Positions 32,122 to 44,700 of a stretch of DNA of 64,000 bases are shown in pieces. The DNA comes from Stomoxys calcitrans (taxonomy: Eukaryota; Arthropoda; Insecta; Diptera; Muscidae). The first letter of the stretch is position 1, and every line of letters starts with the position of its first letter. Below the pieces are notes generated by a model that was given only the letters and a program-made list of their open reading frames with translations, was not told the origin of the DNA and did no database searches. The position numbers were made by a program, and so were the translations under genes. Location: assembly GCF_963082655.1 (NCBI RefSeq), contig NC_081556.1, forward strand, positions 3,075,528 to 3,139,527, read 5' to 3'.

Positions 32122-35100
32122 TCTTCATGGACTCCAAGTTCACGTCTTTAAAAGCCGCTTCTTGTAGGGTTGAAACCTCTGCTCAAAGGTTTTCGGACTC
32201 TACAGAAACAGGAGGACTCCCTCTGTTGACTTGTGTAAAACAGACCAATGAGGAACTCTTGGACCCGTGAGGAATTGGATTTATTAACCCTTTAATAAAG
32301 CCTCCTCGTAGTCAGGCTAAGTCCCATAGGCCATACTACTCCTTGATTCCTACACCTTATTACACTTCAATGATAACTAGTATATTATATTATGACATCC
32401 CATAAGTTCAGTTTCATAATTATGATGATGAAAAATCATAGTTTCAAACATCATGCAATACGTCCTCGCTGTCATCTCCTGCGCATATGTAGTTGTAGAG
32501 ATATTTGTACGAATCCAAGTTGAAAGCAAATGTTAAATTATATTCATATATAATTCATATTTAAATAGACCACCTGAAGCGTATTTGCCATATCATGTGT
32601 GGAGTATTTCAGGATAATTATTTCAAATGCATGTGTTTCCGTATTTGCCACATTCATGTGTCGGTGTTTGTGTTGCTTTCATTGCTTATCATAAATGGAA
32701 ATGAAAGCTCAGGTGGTATTATTTGCAAGTGTATGCAAGTGTGCATTTGTATTTGTGTGATTGTATGAGCTCAATGTTGTTGCATAATGCATTGTTATTG
32801 TTGTTATTAGACAGCTTTGAATTAATTATATTTCATTTCAATTCATTTGATTCAATGCAGTTGTTTGCAATGCAATTAAAAGCTGAAATTGGATCATTCC
32901 ATGGAATATAGACACACACACGCAGGGACAATGGATGTTATTTTAAAGCGTGTCAAGTACTCTGTTGTCATTAGATTTTCTCATAATTGAATAACACTAG
33001 GATTTGTATTTTCACTTTAGAGTAAAATAAAAATCACATGATGGAAATAACACAGAATAACAAACTATTTTACACACATTAGGTAGATATAGTAGATGTG
33101 AAAGGAACATAATGCTAAATTTTTAGTAATAAAAGTAATGAACTGAAATGCCATATAGATTCCTGTTCATAAAATTAAAATATTAGTAAAAATTAAAGAA
33201 GTATATTGCAATGATTACGAGTCAAAGAAGATGACTTCTTATCATTAAATTTTTACAAACGATCACCATTTAATTTCGATCGTTGATTTGATCTCATTGT
33301 TCTACACAAAATGTATTCTCCTTCTAGAATATCCTCTTTTAAAATTCATTTGAATTAAACCAGACTTTAGTGTATGATCGTTCTCTTTTCTCTAGTTTTT
33401 AGGAGTTCTTCTTTTTAATGTTGTACTCATCAGTAATTTTGTATCTTAGTTCAGTTTCAATGCGTTAAAGTCTACCTGCTCAAACTCGTTGTGGGATGTC
33501 AGAAGTTAATGTTACATTGATAATTTTCTTTCTGCTTGTGTATCTCCCATATTCTTCTCTGCATCTGTTTTGCAAAATATAGTTTGTTATTTATTTACTT
33601 CAGCTAATTGCAGCTGTATCATTACACAATATATACTAATTATAATAAACAAACGAAAGTCATTGACCGCGCACATAAGTACAAAGACATAGCAGTTTAA
33701 TGTCACCCAATTATTTAGTATAAGTTGTTGCGGATGCAAGAACTAAATCCATGCGGTGCAGCCAAAATATCTGCAGCTATGGACGCATGCTTTGATTCGC
33801 ACATTTGGGATCCCAAAGTTCGTTCTACAGACCACTAAGTTGAAGCTGAACTCACAGTAATAGATAAGACAGAAATTCTTCATGTACCGAAGACAAATGA
33901 GATAGTGTTGAACCTGCAGATACAGGTTCAGCTGTTCGACTAATGCCGACGCGCTCGAACCCGCAGTGGCGGATTCGGATGAAATCGGTATAATTAGCAG
34001 AGTAGATTAGCCGCGTTAGACAACCCAAGTTTATTAGTTTGCAATACTCGAACTAAGAACTAAATTTCTACAGAGTGCGTAAGCCGGATTTAAGAGTTAA
34101 TAAATAATTTTACAAAAATTTATTTTAAATGGTGCATAATATCTGGTGCGACGTGTGGCATCATTCTGTAGTTAAATAGAATGACTCAATTTCTATAAAA
34201 CACTTTGAAAATCGTTTCTTCCCTTGTGCTGATATTATTACCTTCCTTCAAGTTCTGCAAATGTCAGTTGACACATTTAATATACAACGAATCAGAAGTT
34301 GTAATAACGCGCTTGTTTATATTTATAAAAATAGTTGATTTTTTTTCCTATATAAAATTGTATTTAAACAATGGATTGTTAAGTTATTAAATGAAATATG
34401 ATCCCTTGCTGTGTGTTGGCAATAAAACATAACTACTCAGCTGAAGGACACTCGCTCGGACAGTAACATCCAACATTCAGCTGAAGGCTGCATGGAAAAA
34501 GTGAAACAAAAATGTTAATGATGACGCTCTCGACATTGGCGGTCATAAAATGCTGTATGATGTTATAGTTTTTTATGGCATCGACATTGTATTTGTTCAT
34601 ATTGTTGTTCATTTGCCATAAACAACAAAGTTAACTTTGACATTGCAGAAGAGGGAAGTGGTAGCAGAGTGTTGATGTTACACATTTTCACCATCAACAT
34701 TGTAAAGCTATAAAGTTGTGCCGGGCCAAATAACAACACTGCAAATGAAGCAGCTTCGAGTATCGAGCGTGTTGAAATACTACTTCCCAACAAAAAAAAG
34801 GGAATATGTTTTAAATAAACAGCTCACGTTTTTCGTAAGCAGCTATATAAGAGCCCTATGCTCTCGCCAACCCATTCCACTCACTCTTGGGGTTTCAGGC
34901 ATTATGAAAACGGAGTAGAGTTTATGAATTTTGTTTCATGGTGCCGAAATTTCATTTCACTGAAGGATTTTTCATTTTCACCCGCAGCGGCAATAATAGC
35001 GAAGGCTGTTGGTGCTTGCAGTTACATATGAGTAGGTTATTATTGAAGTGGGTTATCTCTCTTCAACGATTAAAAGGATATACAAGCATTTTAAGTAAGT

Positions 35101-35308
35101 AATGGAGTTAGGGTATTTTATCTGGGAAAAAATTTTTAGATTTTGTAGTTTCTTTCAGAACTTTGATTATCTTATTGTTCAAATACCACTCCCCTTCAAG
35201 AAATCGACTATCCTCCATCAACACTTAAAGGATAAATAAGAGGTATAATTTTCTACAATGTGGCATCATCGAAGATGTTTCACTGTAGCATAAGACAAAA
35301 GCTCCCCG
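32122..35308. other. unassigned AT-rich block of about 3.2 kb
   Basis: No repeat family or exon that I can support. A TATATAAG sequence near 34,843 could be mistaken for a promoter but has no associated coding sequence. AAGGATATACAAGCATTTTAAG occurs at about 35,074 and again at about 35,309. Confidence 0.45.
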
Positions 35309-35765
35309 AAGGATATACAAGCATTTTAAGAAGAAGAAGAGTGATAGACCCATTAATAAGTATACCGATCTACTCAGAATCACTTTCTGTTCGTCTGTCC
35401 ATGTTAATATGTGTACAAATTTCAGGTCGCAATTTTTATCCGATCGTCTTCAAATTTGGCACATAATTTTTTTTTTGCCGTAGAGACGAAGCCTATTGAA
35501 ATTGGAAAAAATCGGTTCAGATTTAGATATAGCTCCCATAAATGTGTTCATCAGATTTTGGGTAATTTGCAATAATGTTTTCATTTGTCAAGCGTAGTTA
35601 TTACAGTTTAAACATATTTGCTCGAAATTTGATACGGATTGTTTAATAACCCATCTGGAAACATCCATCGAGGTCCATCACAATTGGTTCAGAATTATAT
35701 ATAGTTCCCATTTTGTACTTATAGTGTAGGTGTGGGGTATTATACAGTCGGCACCACCCGAGTTT
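35309..35765 (+). mobile_element. DINE-1/mini-me-like element, family D, copy 1
   Basis: Contains 'GATAGACC', AAGTATACCGATCTACTC, AGAATCACTTT, the degenerate microsatellite TTCGTCTGTCCATG, 'GTGTACAAATTTCAGGTCGC', 'TCCGATCGTCTTCAAATTTGGCAC', 'GACGAAGCCTATTGAAATTG' and 'AAATCGGTTCAGATTTAGATATAGC'. It lacks the SINE-2 insertion found in the second family D copy at 63,523, so it is the unoccupied state of that site. Confidence 0.82.
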
Positions 35766-37674
35766 TGCCTTTCCTTGCTGGTTTCAACTTTGATTCACTT
35801 TTGTTTTGATATAAAACTTTGCTTATAAATAGTCTACGAAAACGAAATTGAATCTACATACTTTTAAAATGCGAGATAGCTCACTTTGCCATGCGTCACT
35901 TCACTTTGACGCACATCTATTATCCTCTATACATATAGATTTGTATTTACTTACACTTGAGATGTATGTATATCCGATGTGCTTGTTTTATAGACTGTCT
36001 ACTACATACTAGCCTTACAGGAGAATATCAAATATAATTTAGTTTGTGCAATATATACATTCTCCAAGTATTTGTAAACCCCTTTCTCCTAGTAAAAAAC
36101 AATATAGCAGTTGGGTAAATTGAATTGAATTGTAAGTAAAGTTGCATTCACCGAGATATATTAGTATTCAAATGTGTTTGCCGGAATGGCGTGAGCATAT
36201 TATCCAAAAATTTGCAGAGTTACATACATATAAAGTAATATAGGAAATTGTAACATTTGTTATTTAATTCACTTCACTATGAATTCGTTCATATATAAAT
36301 TATAAAAAATATCTCACTATTTTTGTTAATATGAACGAATATGGGGAATATGGGGAATATGGGGATTTCAGTCTGATTAAGTCAATCGTTCTTAAAAGCC
36401 TTGATTCTTAAAATCTTCAAGCCATAATCAATGCATGACTATCCAAAGAAATTTTGACTCATTGTTAAAAAAGATTTTTGCTAACGCTGGGCCGAAAACT
36501 TGCAGTCTAGTTTCATTTGAACCTCTACTGCGTTTTGCATCATCAGTGTCTCTATGACCACTTGTGCTTTTCTCTCTTTGCAAGTCCTATAGATTATGTT
36601 TTCCCACTATTGGGTCATATGATATTAAATCACCCAGAAGTATACTGCGTGCTTTCAAATGAATTTGTAACATCAGAAAAACTTTGATCAAGAACAACTC
36701 TGCCATTAGTAATTTGCTATTTTGATATGTTGATTATGTAAGCTCCTACGATATCCTTCACCCTTCAAAGCCTATGCATTTCTTCGAATGCCAAATGCGT
36801 TTCATTTCAAATTTTCATAAAACTTCAAATTTGGAAATTTATTTTGCCCACCCAAGGGGCTGGTCGGTTTGTAGTCTATTTGCTCCATATGTTTATGTGT
36901 GAGGTGCCTCTTCATATATTTGGCATTCATAAATGCATTGCTTGGCTGGCATCACATATTTATGAGATGCACACGGGCACTAGTGTGTGTTTAGGCCGAA
37001 ATTATGCTACGAGAGAAACAGATTGGGGTTGTTGCAACTTGTAATAGGTAAACGATGACTATGTTGTTGATGCTGCTGATTCGAATTGATTTCGAATGTG
37101 TCTTTGCAACTCAATTTGTTGCAACATCAATCGACCGACATAATCGACATTATGTTGGTTCTCCCCCTTGCCGCCTGTATGCTAATACAAATCGTAAAAG
37201 GACTTGCAAAACGGATATTGGTTAATGCAACTGATGTCTGTAGTCCTCCAACGTGCCCGCTGTGTGCCATATTAATTAAGACTTTTCAAATGCATTGCAA
37301 GTGCTAGGATTTGGTTCTGAAATGAAAAGAGGGATGGATGGGAGAGGGAGATACAAATTGAAATTTTCCTAGTGCCCACATGGCCCTGTTTGGGCGAATA
37401 TGATAATTTTCAAAAATTTTTGGGTCATTTGCCAGAGAAGCTTTGCAAAATCTTTTCATTCTTACAACACTAATGGCACTAAGTGGGGTGTGGGACAGCA
37501 TTGAGGTGTTCACATCTTTACATAGATCCATAAATTTCATTTTAATTATAACCATAAGCAAAGTTGTTTGTTATTCTTCGAATAACTTTGGCGAGCCCAA
37601 AGTTTCTTCGCAGGATTTGTTGGGCTTCCGGCGGCGTCACAATTACACACATCAACTTTTCTTATTTCCTACAG
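35766..37674. other. unassigned AT-rich block
   Basis: No repeat family recognised. It includes three tandem GAATATGGGG-like units near 36,336-36,366. Confidence 0.45.
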
Positions 37675-37788
37675 ACGACGACGACGACGACCCATTTCGT
37701 CTCAGACCACCATCATTACAAGTTGGCTCATTATTTGGGAGCGTTTGTACTTGGTGTTGTCTCATTTGTTGTTGTGGGAAGTGTTTAA
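37675..37788 (+). other. possible 3' terminal exon (weak candidate)
   Basis: A good-looking acceptor (CTTTTCTTATTTCCTACAG ending 37,674) precedes 37 open codons and a stop: six Thr from an ACG/GAC repeat, then HFVSDHHHYKLAHYLGAFVL and GVVSFVVVGSV. The last 20 residues are strongly hydrophobic and could form a membrane helix. No upstream exon, polyadenylation signal or homology is visible, so chance is the more likely explanation. Confidence 0.15.
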
Positions 37789-38454
37789 ATGCTGGTGTTG
37801 CTGATGTTATATCGCATGGCATTGCTATTGAGATACATTTTCTTGCAAGTATCCCTTGGAGTGGAAAAGAAAATGTTTTAATATGCTCATGAATGGTGGG
37901 TATTTGTTTCGTTTTGTAATTAAGTTTTATATGTTGCCAGAGTTTAAAGTTGTTCAACATACACATAAAATGAAAGATAATTCTGTGAATTAGAAACTTT
38001 TGCATTCAAATGCAAAAACTTCCGTGTTTCTTTGGCAAAGATTTTTCCTCAAGACAATTTCCTAAACTTTGTCAGTTTGTAGGGAAATAGTTTTGTGGTT
38101 GTTGTGGGAAAGTTTTATGCATATGTTCATGAGCGGCTGGTGCCATATCAAGTTTTTTGGGATATTTTTGGGTTTGGGGGAAGAGATATATAAAATGCAA
38201 TTAAAAGCAAATGGTCAATGGGTATTATGCTCTGACACAAAAAAAAAAAAAAAAAAACACTACGTAAGACGAGCTTAACTGTGTATAAATAACACCATGG
38301 AGAGCACTTATTTGGATAGTGACTTTCATAAAAATTTTTTTAAATTATATTGCAACAAAAATCTTGTTGAATTTTTTATCTTCTATAGGTTAAGATAACT
38401 TAAAGAGTATGGTATGAAGATTTAACACTAGCACTTACCAACTATAATGGTAGT
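37789..38454. other. unassigned sequence with poly-A run
   Basis: An A19 run lies at about 38,239-38,257. Nothing else recognised. Confidence 0.45.
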
Positions 38455-39065
38455 CGGCTTTAAAATAGCTGGACCGAGCGCGTTTCGCTGCGCCTTCTTT
38501 CACTCTCTAATACATTCTGACAACATGACCTATCCAACGCAGCCGTTGTATTTGATACGTGTAACTATGCTATCGTCGTCATACAGCTCGTGGTTCATAC
38601 GACGCCTATATTCTCCATTAATGCAAACTGGTCCATATATTTATTTTACGAAGAATCTTTCTCTCAAACACTCCAAGCACTCGTTTGCTTTCACAAGTAC
38701 CCATGCCTCAACAATATTGCACACGCATAGTATCAGTGTCTTCTATAGTGTAATCTTTGTCTGTCGAGAGGTGGCCTTGTTTCTTAATCCAAAGTAGCAT
38801 CTGTTTGCTAGAATTATTCTTCGCTTAATCTCAAAACTGGTCATTCGTTTCGGTTACGGCGACACCGAGGTAGAAAAAGTTGCTGACTATCTCAAAGTTG
38901 TGGTTCCCAACTTTCTTCATTTTCTTTATATGATCGCTGTTTCAAGGCGTTTTGGGAGGTGAAACCATCCATTTCGTCTTATCTCCATTTACTGCCAGAC
39001 CCATTTTAATTGACGCTCTTTCGGTTTTTTCGAAGGCTGCGGTTACTACTTCCGGTGACTTCTGA
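38455..39065 (-). pseudogene. RTE-like retrotransposon relic, C-terminal part
   Basis: The minus strand is colinear with 48,700-49,205. It runs from CCGGAAGTAGTAACCGCAGCC (SPEVVTAAFE), through 'ATGGGTCTGGCAGTAAATGG' and 'GAGATTAAGCGAAGAATAATT' (EIKRRI), to CAACGGCTGCGTTGGATAGG (QRLRWLGH). The protein frame is broken many times. It ends in the post-RT region that in this family follows the YADD box, and the RT core is missing. Confidence 0.85.
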
Positions 39066-39359
39066 TGATATATGTATGTTATTTCCGGTTTTATTGAAAG
39101 TAACTGAAGACGAAATCGAACTGCCCCCTTTATTTGAGCTTCTGGAGGCCTTCTACCTGCCGAAATTTGCCAAATCTAAAAGAAAAAGTGGAACTTCAGG
39201 TGATACGATTTTATGACGTTTTTTCAAAAAGAATTTTGCAATTTTGACGATTTGTTTTTTCTCAACTTTAAAGATTTTCATTCTTTAATAGCCGAACATG
39301 AGGAGGACTTTCTCCTAGATTTTAAGCTCCATTTGCGACATTTTGCTTACACCCTTGTC
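39066..39359. other. unassigned sequence
   Basis: Nothing recognised. Confidence 0.4.
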
Positions 39360-39660
39360 GTAATCCAAAAAATACGAAAAAGTTAAAAAATGGGGTAAAA
39401 TGACCAGAGGGAAAGCTCTACCCGAACCCCCCCCAAAACGGACATGTTCATCTATTGGGGAAATATGGGCATCAAATGAAACGTATTTGGAAATAGAGTA
39501 CTATTATGATAAAAAAAATTTTGGCCCCAGTGCCTGGGGGCCACCCAAACCAAAGTAAGAAGGCCAAATAGGACATATAGGTCCTTCGGGAAAATATGAA
39601 TTACAAATAAAATGCCTTTGGTAGTAGGGTGAAATCAAATATCCAAATTTGAGGCAAGTA
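39360..39660 (-). repeat. family E-like repeat, minus orientation
   Basis: Read on the minus strand: 'AATACGTTTCATTTGATGCCC', 'GAACATGTCCGTTTTGGGGGG' and a second unit with 'TTTGGGTGGCCCCCAGGC'. These are recognisable diverged family E phrases. Confidence 0.55.
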
Positions 39661-39847
39661 CATGAAGCCGTAAAACATCTCACCACGTCTCCAAAAAATA
39701 ATCTTTTCCTCGCGGACATAAAGGTCGATCGGAATAAAATAGGACTCCATTCAAAGTTTTTGTACGTTCAGAGATCCTCTGCCCGCCAAGAAAAAGCCAT
39801 ATGGGCCGATCGCAATAATATGGGACACAAATTAATGGTATTTTTAT

Positions 39848-40470
39848 AGCCGAGTCCGTTTTTCGACATCCTTCTTCAATTTGGCCCAAATCGGTCCAGA
39901 TTTGGAAATATCTGCCACATAGACCGATCTATCGTTTTAAGATTTTGGGCCCATAAAAGGCACATTTATTGTCCTATGTCGCAGAGATTTGGGACAGTAA
40001 GTTAAGTTAGGCCCCTCGATATCTATCTGTAATATGGCCCAGATCTGTCCAGATTTGGATATAGCTGCCATATAGACCGATCTCTCGATTTTAGGTCTTT
40101 TGCCCATAAATGGCGCATTTGTTGTCCGATTTCGCCGAAATTTTTGACAGTGAGTTTTGTTAGGCTTCAAATCCAAATCTGGATACAGCTGCCATACAGA
40201 CCGATTACTCGATTTAAAGTCTTAGCCCCATAAAAGGCATATGTATAATCCGATTTCGCTGAAGTTTGACACAAGGACTTATATTAGGCCTTTCGACATT
40301 CGTATCTGTGTATATGGTTCAGATCGGTTATATTTGGATATGACTATCAAAAATACCAATATTTTGTTCTACAAATTTTAACATTGACTTTTAACAATGT
40401 TCGTGTCGAATTTGATTCAAATCGGACCACACGCTGGCTACGCAGGCGGTATGAGTGCAATACCGTCTTT
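39848..40470 (+). mobile_element. DINE-1/mini-me-like element, family B, monomer region
   Basis: Starts at 'CGAGTCCGTTTTTCGACATCC' and has three to four family B monomers. 'ATAGACCGATCTATCG / ATAGACCGATCTCTCG / CAGACCGATTACTCG' occur near 39,920, 40,074 and 40,197; CCATAAAAGGC and a TTTGGGACAGT-type phrase follow each. It ends in the family B 3' segment 'GAATTTGATTCAAATCGGACC', without the terminal hairpin. Header and microsatellite are absent. Confidence 0.85.
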
Positions 40471-41894
40471 GGTCCTACCATGTTTTAAGAAGTATTTGTA
40501 CACAATTTTGAGCTGCTGCCTTACCCCTTTCGGAAATGTGCAGACAGGTGGATAGTCTACAGAGAGGTGGAGAGCCAAATGGGCGTGCATCGCTAGTATG
40601 TTTTAATATTAATCTTCACATTCTGCCCTTTCCTCCTCTTTCTTTATAAAATTTTATAACAAACTCTAGTTTTTCCCCTAAACTAGAATATTTTTAATTA
40701 AAGCAACCAAATTTCCATGATTGCATTTTTATGCCCTTTTAATTTTCTCCAATAGTTGCAAATAAGCTTTGCACAAAATTTTGTAATCATTTTGTGGAAT
40801 ATCTTTAATTTTTCGAAAGCTTATGGGCACACACACTCACACAGGACATGCCTGCTGCGAGCGGGCATTTCCTGCATGCTGCTACATTCCCTGTTTCAAC
40901 ACACACACCCCCCCACCCTCCCCCCGCAACAAAGACATGCATCTTAATATTTCCATGATTTTTTGATGATGTTGGTCTAAGAAGAAGTGGTTTTATGCTG
41001 ATGATTTTATGAATTATTAACAAACTTTGAACAAAGAATGGCAAACTGAGCGAGCGAAGAAAAAAAGACCGGAAAACTATACCCGACAATGTTTGCCTTT
41101 ACTTGCCATCCGGCATGATGAGGAAATGATGAGAAAAAGGAACATAAATACCGCCGGTCTTTGGGTTTTCATCGTCTGCAAAAATCCCTTTAGGCGAAAA
41201 AAGGCATTTTCTTCATCTTAAATAGTTTTAGTTTAAAAACCCCAGAGAGAGAACGGGGTTGACGGGGACAAAAAGGAACTTCATAGGCAGACCTTTTCTT
41301 CTCCCTTTTTCCTTCATAACAAAACAAAGCCCTAAGAAAACCATTCCATGTGGTGGTGCAGGTCTTTGGGTTTCTTTTTTGCCAAGGGTAAAAAAGGTAA
41401 GTGGGTGGAAAATTTCCCTTTGCAGTGAGATGAAAGCGAAGCATAAAGTCCAAAGGAAACCAGCAGCAACAATAAACTCTTAAGTACACATGAGATATGG
41501 TAGGCAGGCAAAAAAAGAAAACGACTCAAGGAAAGTTGTAGTTTTCCTTAGGACCAAGTTTTCTTGGTTTGGCCAACTAAGGTCAAAGAAAAATGGAAGT
41601 TCATCATATGGTTATTGGCTTTCTTAAGATGGAAAGAGAGGAACATTTTGACGAATTTTAGTTTTAAAGAAACTTTCCGTTGGAATTTAAACAAATATTT
41701 TTAAAAATTTGCAAAAATTCTTAGGAAACTTGGAAAAAGAGCTCGTGTTTCATTCAAACACGATCACATCCATCTGTTGCTGGCAATTTCTTTTCGGTAA
41801 TCCATTGAGATTCTTCAATTCCGGTGATATTCATTCTCATGGTCATTAGCTCGACTCACTCCCTTTGGGTGAAATGACGTAAATTTTAAGATTT
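40471..41894. other. unassigned sequence
   Basis: Apparently single-copy. C-rich patch (CACCCCCCCACCCTCCCCCC) near 40,905. Overlapping frames around 41,190-41,529 show no domain. Confidence 0.45.
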
Positions 41895-44172
41895 CGTTTG
41901 TTTAGGTTAGGTAAGGTTAGGTTCAAAAGAGGGTGCACATATTAATCTGCCCCATGCCATACCCAAGCCAGTAATCGGCTTTTTGTGCTCTCTAGAAAAG
42001 TAATCTCGAAAAGGACAATTTTGACTAGGGAATTCCGTGCTACTTACAAAATCCTTAATGGTTTTCCATACTACTCCACTAAGTTGGTTCATGTCTGGTT
42101 TCGTGTCCCCACCTGACATATGCTCCAACGTATCATCATCTTCACAACATGCCCTACACATGATATCACTTGCCGCACCGATTTTACACCAAAAGCAATA
42201 CTGACCTCCTTCTTTCTTCCTTTCAGTAATAGCCTCGTCTTCTCATGATCCGGATCATCCCATTAGATTTTCGCCGACCTTCCGACTGTTCAACAGTGTT
42301 AAATGCCCACGGTTTAATCAAGCTTATCGACGGCAGTTCTCTGCCAAATCGTTTGCCCTTTCATTCACTGCAAGACTGTTCGTGATCTAACTGTCCAAAT
42401 TATTATTGCTCTTATGGCCTCTGTCCGTAGAGATGTTCACACTCGACGTCCTCGCGTTAGTACCACACCACCTCACGCATTCCGTCAGCACAAGACTGTG
42501 CCTCCGGCACCAGTCGCACTCGACATCAACCATTATCGGATACCTGGTATCCGATCAGAAACCTCTTCCCTTCCAGGTTTCCTATCGTCGCCTCGATTAT
42601 ACCGAGATGGTATGAGCTGCTCCCATCCTCAATCCATTCTCCCATCGCCTTAAGTCTCATAGCCGCAGTGGCTGCCTCACACTTAACCTGTACATCAATG
42701 GATCGGATATCTAGAATTGTCTTCAATGCCCTAGTGGGCGCGATGCTCATCGCTCCTCCTATGCCAAGACAACATGTTCTCTGAACCTGTTGTATGGTCC
42801 TAACGTTGCACTTTTTCTCCATAGCAGTCCACCAAACTACTGAGGCGTAAGTATTGGTCTAATCACGCTGTAGATGCCCAGTGGACTATCCTCGGATTCA
42901 GGCCCCATTTCAATCCTATGGCCCGTCTACATGGTACCCAACATCTGTGAGCCTTCTAAGTATGCTCCGGAATGTGACACTTTTAATTAAGTTTCCTATC
43001 CAGGATCACTCCTAAGTATTTGAACTTGTCAGATATTGAAATCGTTTTATTGAGGAAACGTGGTGCGTCAAATTGGCCCACCTTCGTCTTCCTCGTGAAC
43101 AGGCATATTTCAGTCTTCTCTGGATTAACATTGAGACCTCTAGGTCTAGCCCAGTCATATGCCATATGCAAGATCCTTTCGGCCCTTCTGTATAGCTCGT
43201 TAGGATCCTTACCCCTTAGAAGTATTATAACATCATCTGCGTAGCAGACGAGTTCAAATCCCTTCTCAGTCAGCCTCCGTAATAGGCCATTTATGTTGGT
43301 CACACATAAGAGTGGGAATAAAATGCCCCACTGTGGCGTCCCCTGCGCCACTTTCTCCCTTACATTTATGCAATGGGACACACAATTTATCCACCTGTTC
43401 CTAGGCATATGGTTTATCTGGTCTCCAAGGACCGGGTCCACTAAGGATAAGGATCTAAGGATTGGATCAGTGTGTCGGTCCGCACATTGTTAAAAGCCCC
43501 CTCGATGTCAATGAAAACCGCCAATTTGCATGTCTTGGCATCTTCTTCTTCTATTTTATGTACAAACTCGTGCAGATCAGTCTACACCGACCTTCTCTTG
43601 ACATAGGCATGCTGTTTTATTTATGTCCCATGGTTTTGGATGTCCCATGGTTTTGAGTAGAAAGGACGTAAGGTCTGTAGGCCTTTGGTGTCGCATAACT
43701 TGCCTTGTCAGGATTGGGTACAAACACCATCCTTGCCTCCTGCCAGGCTTTCGGAGTATATGCAAGTCCTTAGCAGGCTGTGAAAATAGTGGCCAGATGA
43801 GGCGCTAGTTAGTCAACCTTATTTTGTAGTAACGCCGGAAACATTCCATCAGGTCCGGAGACTTAAATGGTTTGAAAATTCTTAAGGCTTCCTTGACCAT
43901 GAATTCCGTTATGATAAACCTTCAGTCAACCTCATTATTCCAAGATTCCGGTGTCTTCGTGAGTCCCGTCGTATCTTGTGGAAATTGCGTTTTCATCAAA
44001 AGTCTCAACATGTCCTCCGTTATTTCTGCTCTCACTCCCATGTCGTCTAATGTCAGTTTTGACATGGGTTTTTTGAAAAAATGTTTATCTTGGCGGCGTC
44101 ATGAACGCTATCGACCAGGTCGCAGAAAAGCTTATTTTGGTTTATTTTTGATAAAATGTCTACACAAATGTG
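41895..44172 (-). mobile_element. non-LTR retrotransposon with RT and RNase H, copy 2
   Basis: Same family and orientation as 6727-9003. The minus strand runs RT (about 44,100-42,980), a linker, RNase H remnants (about 42,600-42,230), zinc-knuckle tail (CRACCEDDDTLEHM...PDMNQLSGVVWKTIKDF, about 42,160-42,000), 3' UTR and the TAACCTTACCTAACCTAAAC tail (41,904-41,923). The RT core is better preserved than in copy 1. The RNase H half has large deletions. The 5' end abuts a DINE-like header at about 44,173. Confidence 0.88.
42983..43441 (-). pseudogene. RT core of non-LTR element, open over 152 codons
   Basis: One uninterrupted frame holds AQGTPQ-GILFPLLCVTNING (residues 33-52), CYADDVIILLRG with the catalytic YADD at 67-70, NVNPEKTEICLF (about 103-114), TKVGQFDAPRFLNKTISISD and FKYLGVILDRKLN. 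These are RT motifs B through E of a non-LTR element. The normal GG after GTPQ is WG. Upstream codons for the fingers and palm motif A lie in other frames, so the enzyme is incomplete. Confidence 0.88.
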
Positions 44173-44246
44173 TGATTCATACTCCACCTTCCATATGGTG
44201 AGGTATACTATCTTCATCACCTCGAAACATCTGTCTATGTATAATA
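44173..44246 (+). mobile_element. DINE-like header, left part (split by MITE)
   Basis: 'ACTCCACCTTCCATATGGTGAGGTATACTA' and 'CCTCGAAACATCTGTCTATG' are a diverged copy of the CCACCATAAGGTGGGG...CGAAATATTCGTCTGAG header. It continues at 44,483 after the MITE. Confidence 0.7.
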
Positions 44247-44480
44247 TTGGGTTGCCCAAAAAGTAATTGCGGATTTTTTAAAAGAAAGTAAATGCATTTT
44301 TAATAAAACTTAGAATGAACTTTAATCAAATATACTTTTTACACTTTTTTCTAAAGCAAGCTAAAAGTAACAGCTGATAACTGACAGAAGAAAGAATGCA
44401 ATTACAGAGTCACAAGCTGTGAACAAATTTGTCAACGCCGACTATATGAAAAATCCGCAATTACTTTTTGGGCAACCCAA
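44247..44480 (-). mobile_element. mariner MITE copy 4 (full length, opposite orientation)
   Basis: A 234-bp element with TIRs TTGGGTTGCCC...GGGCAACCCAA flanked by TA (44,245-44,246 and 44,481-44,482). The interior is the reverse complement of the copy at 4421. It is inserted into a DINE-like header. Confidence 0.95.
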
Positions 44481-44482
44481 TA

Positions 44483-44700
44483 TTTCGAAATATGTGTCTA
44501 ATACCCCATAAAGTCCATGTATTATTGATAATCCTGACAAAACGCCAATCTTACCTTGTCCGTCCGTCCGTCCGTCAAAGCATGTTAACTTTCTATCGAA
44601 AAAATATAGCCCCTCCAAATGTCAAGTATGATGCGAATCGGTCCACAACCTTATGTAGGTCCCATATAAAGTATTCTTGCTACTTTTTTTCTGGAGCTTC
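44483..44700 (+). mobile_element. DINE-like header, right part
   Basis: 'TCGAAATATGTGTCTAATACC', CCATAAAGTCCATGTATTATTG, CTTGTCCGTCCGTCCGTC (microsatellite), 'GCATGTTAACTTTC', then a short stretch with 'ATGCGAATCGGTCCACAACC'. It is truncated before any full monomer. Confidence 0.75.

Noticed and set aside
34843..34900. TATA promoter (TATATAAG) with downstream initiator
   Set aside because: AT-rich DNA yields many such matches and no coding exon follows.
37443..37892. 149-codon open frame
   Set aside because: No domain, and the acidic run comes from a GAC microsatellite. Only the last part was kept as a weak exon candidate.
41904..41923. Telomere repeat (TTAGG-like)
   Set aside because: It is the short tail of a non-LTR element, and the same tail occurs at the ends of the other copies.
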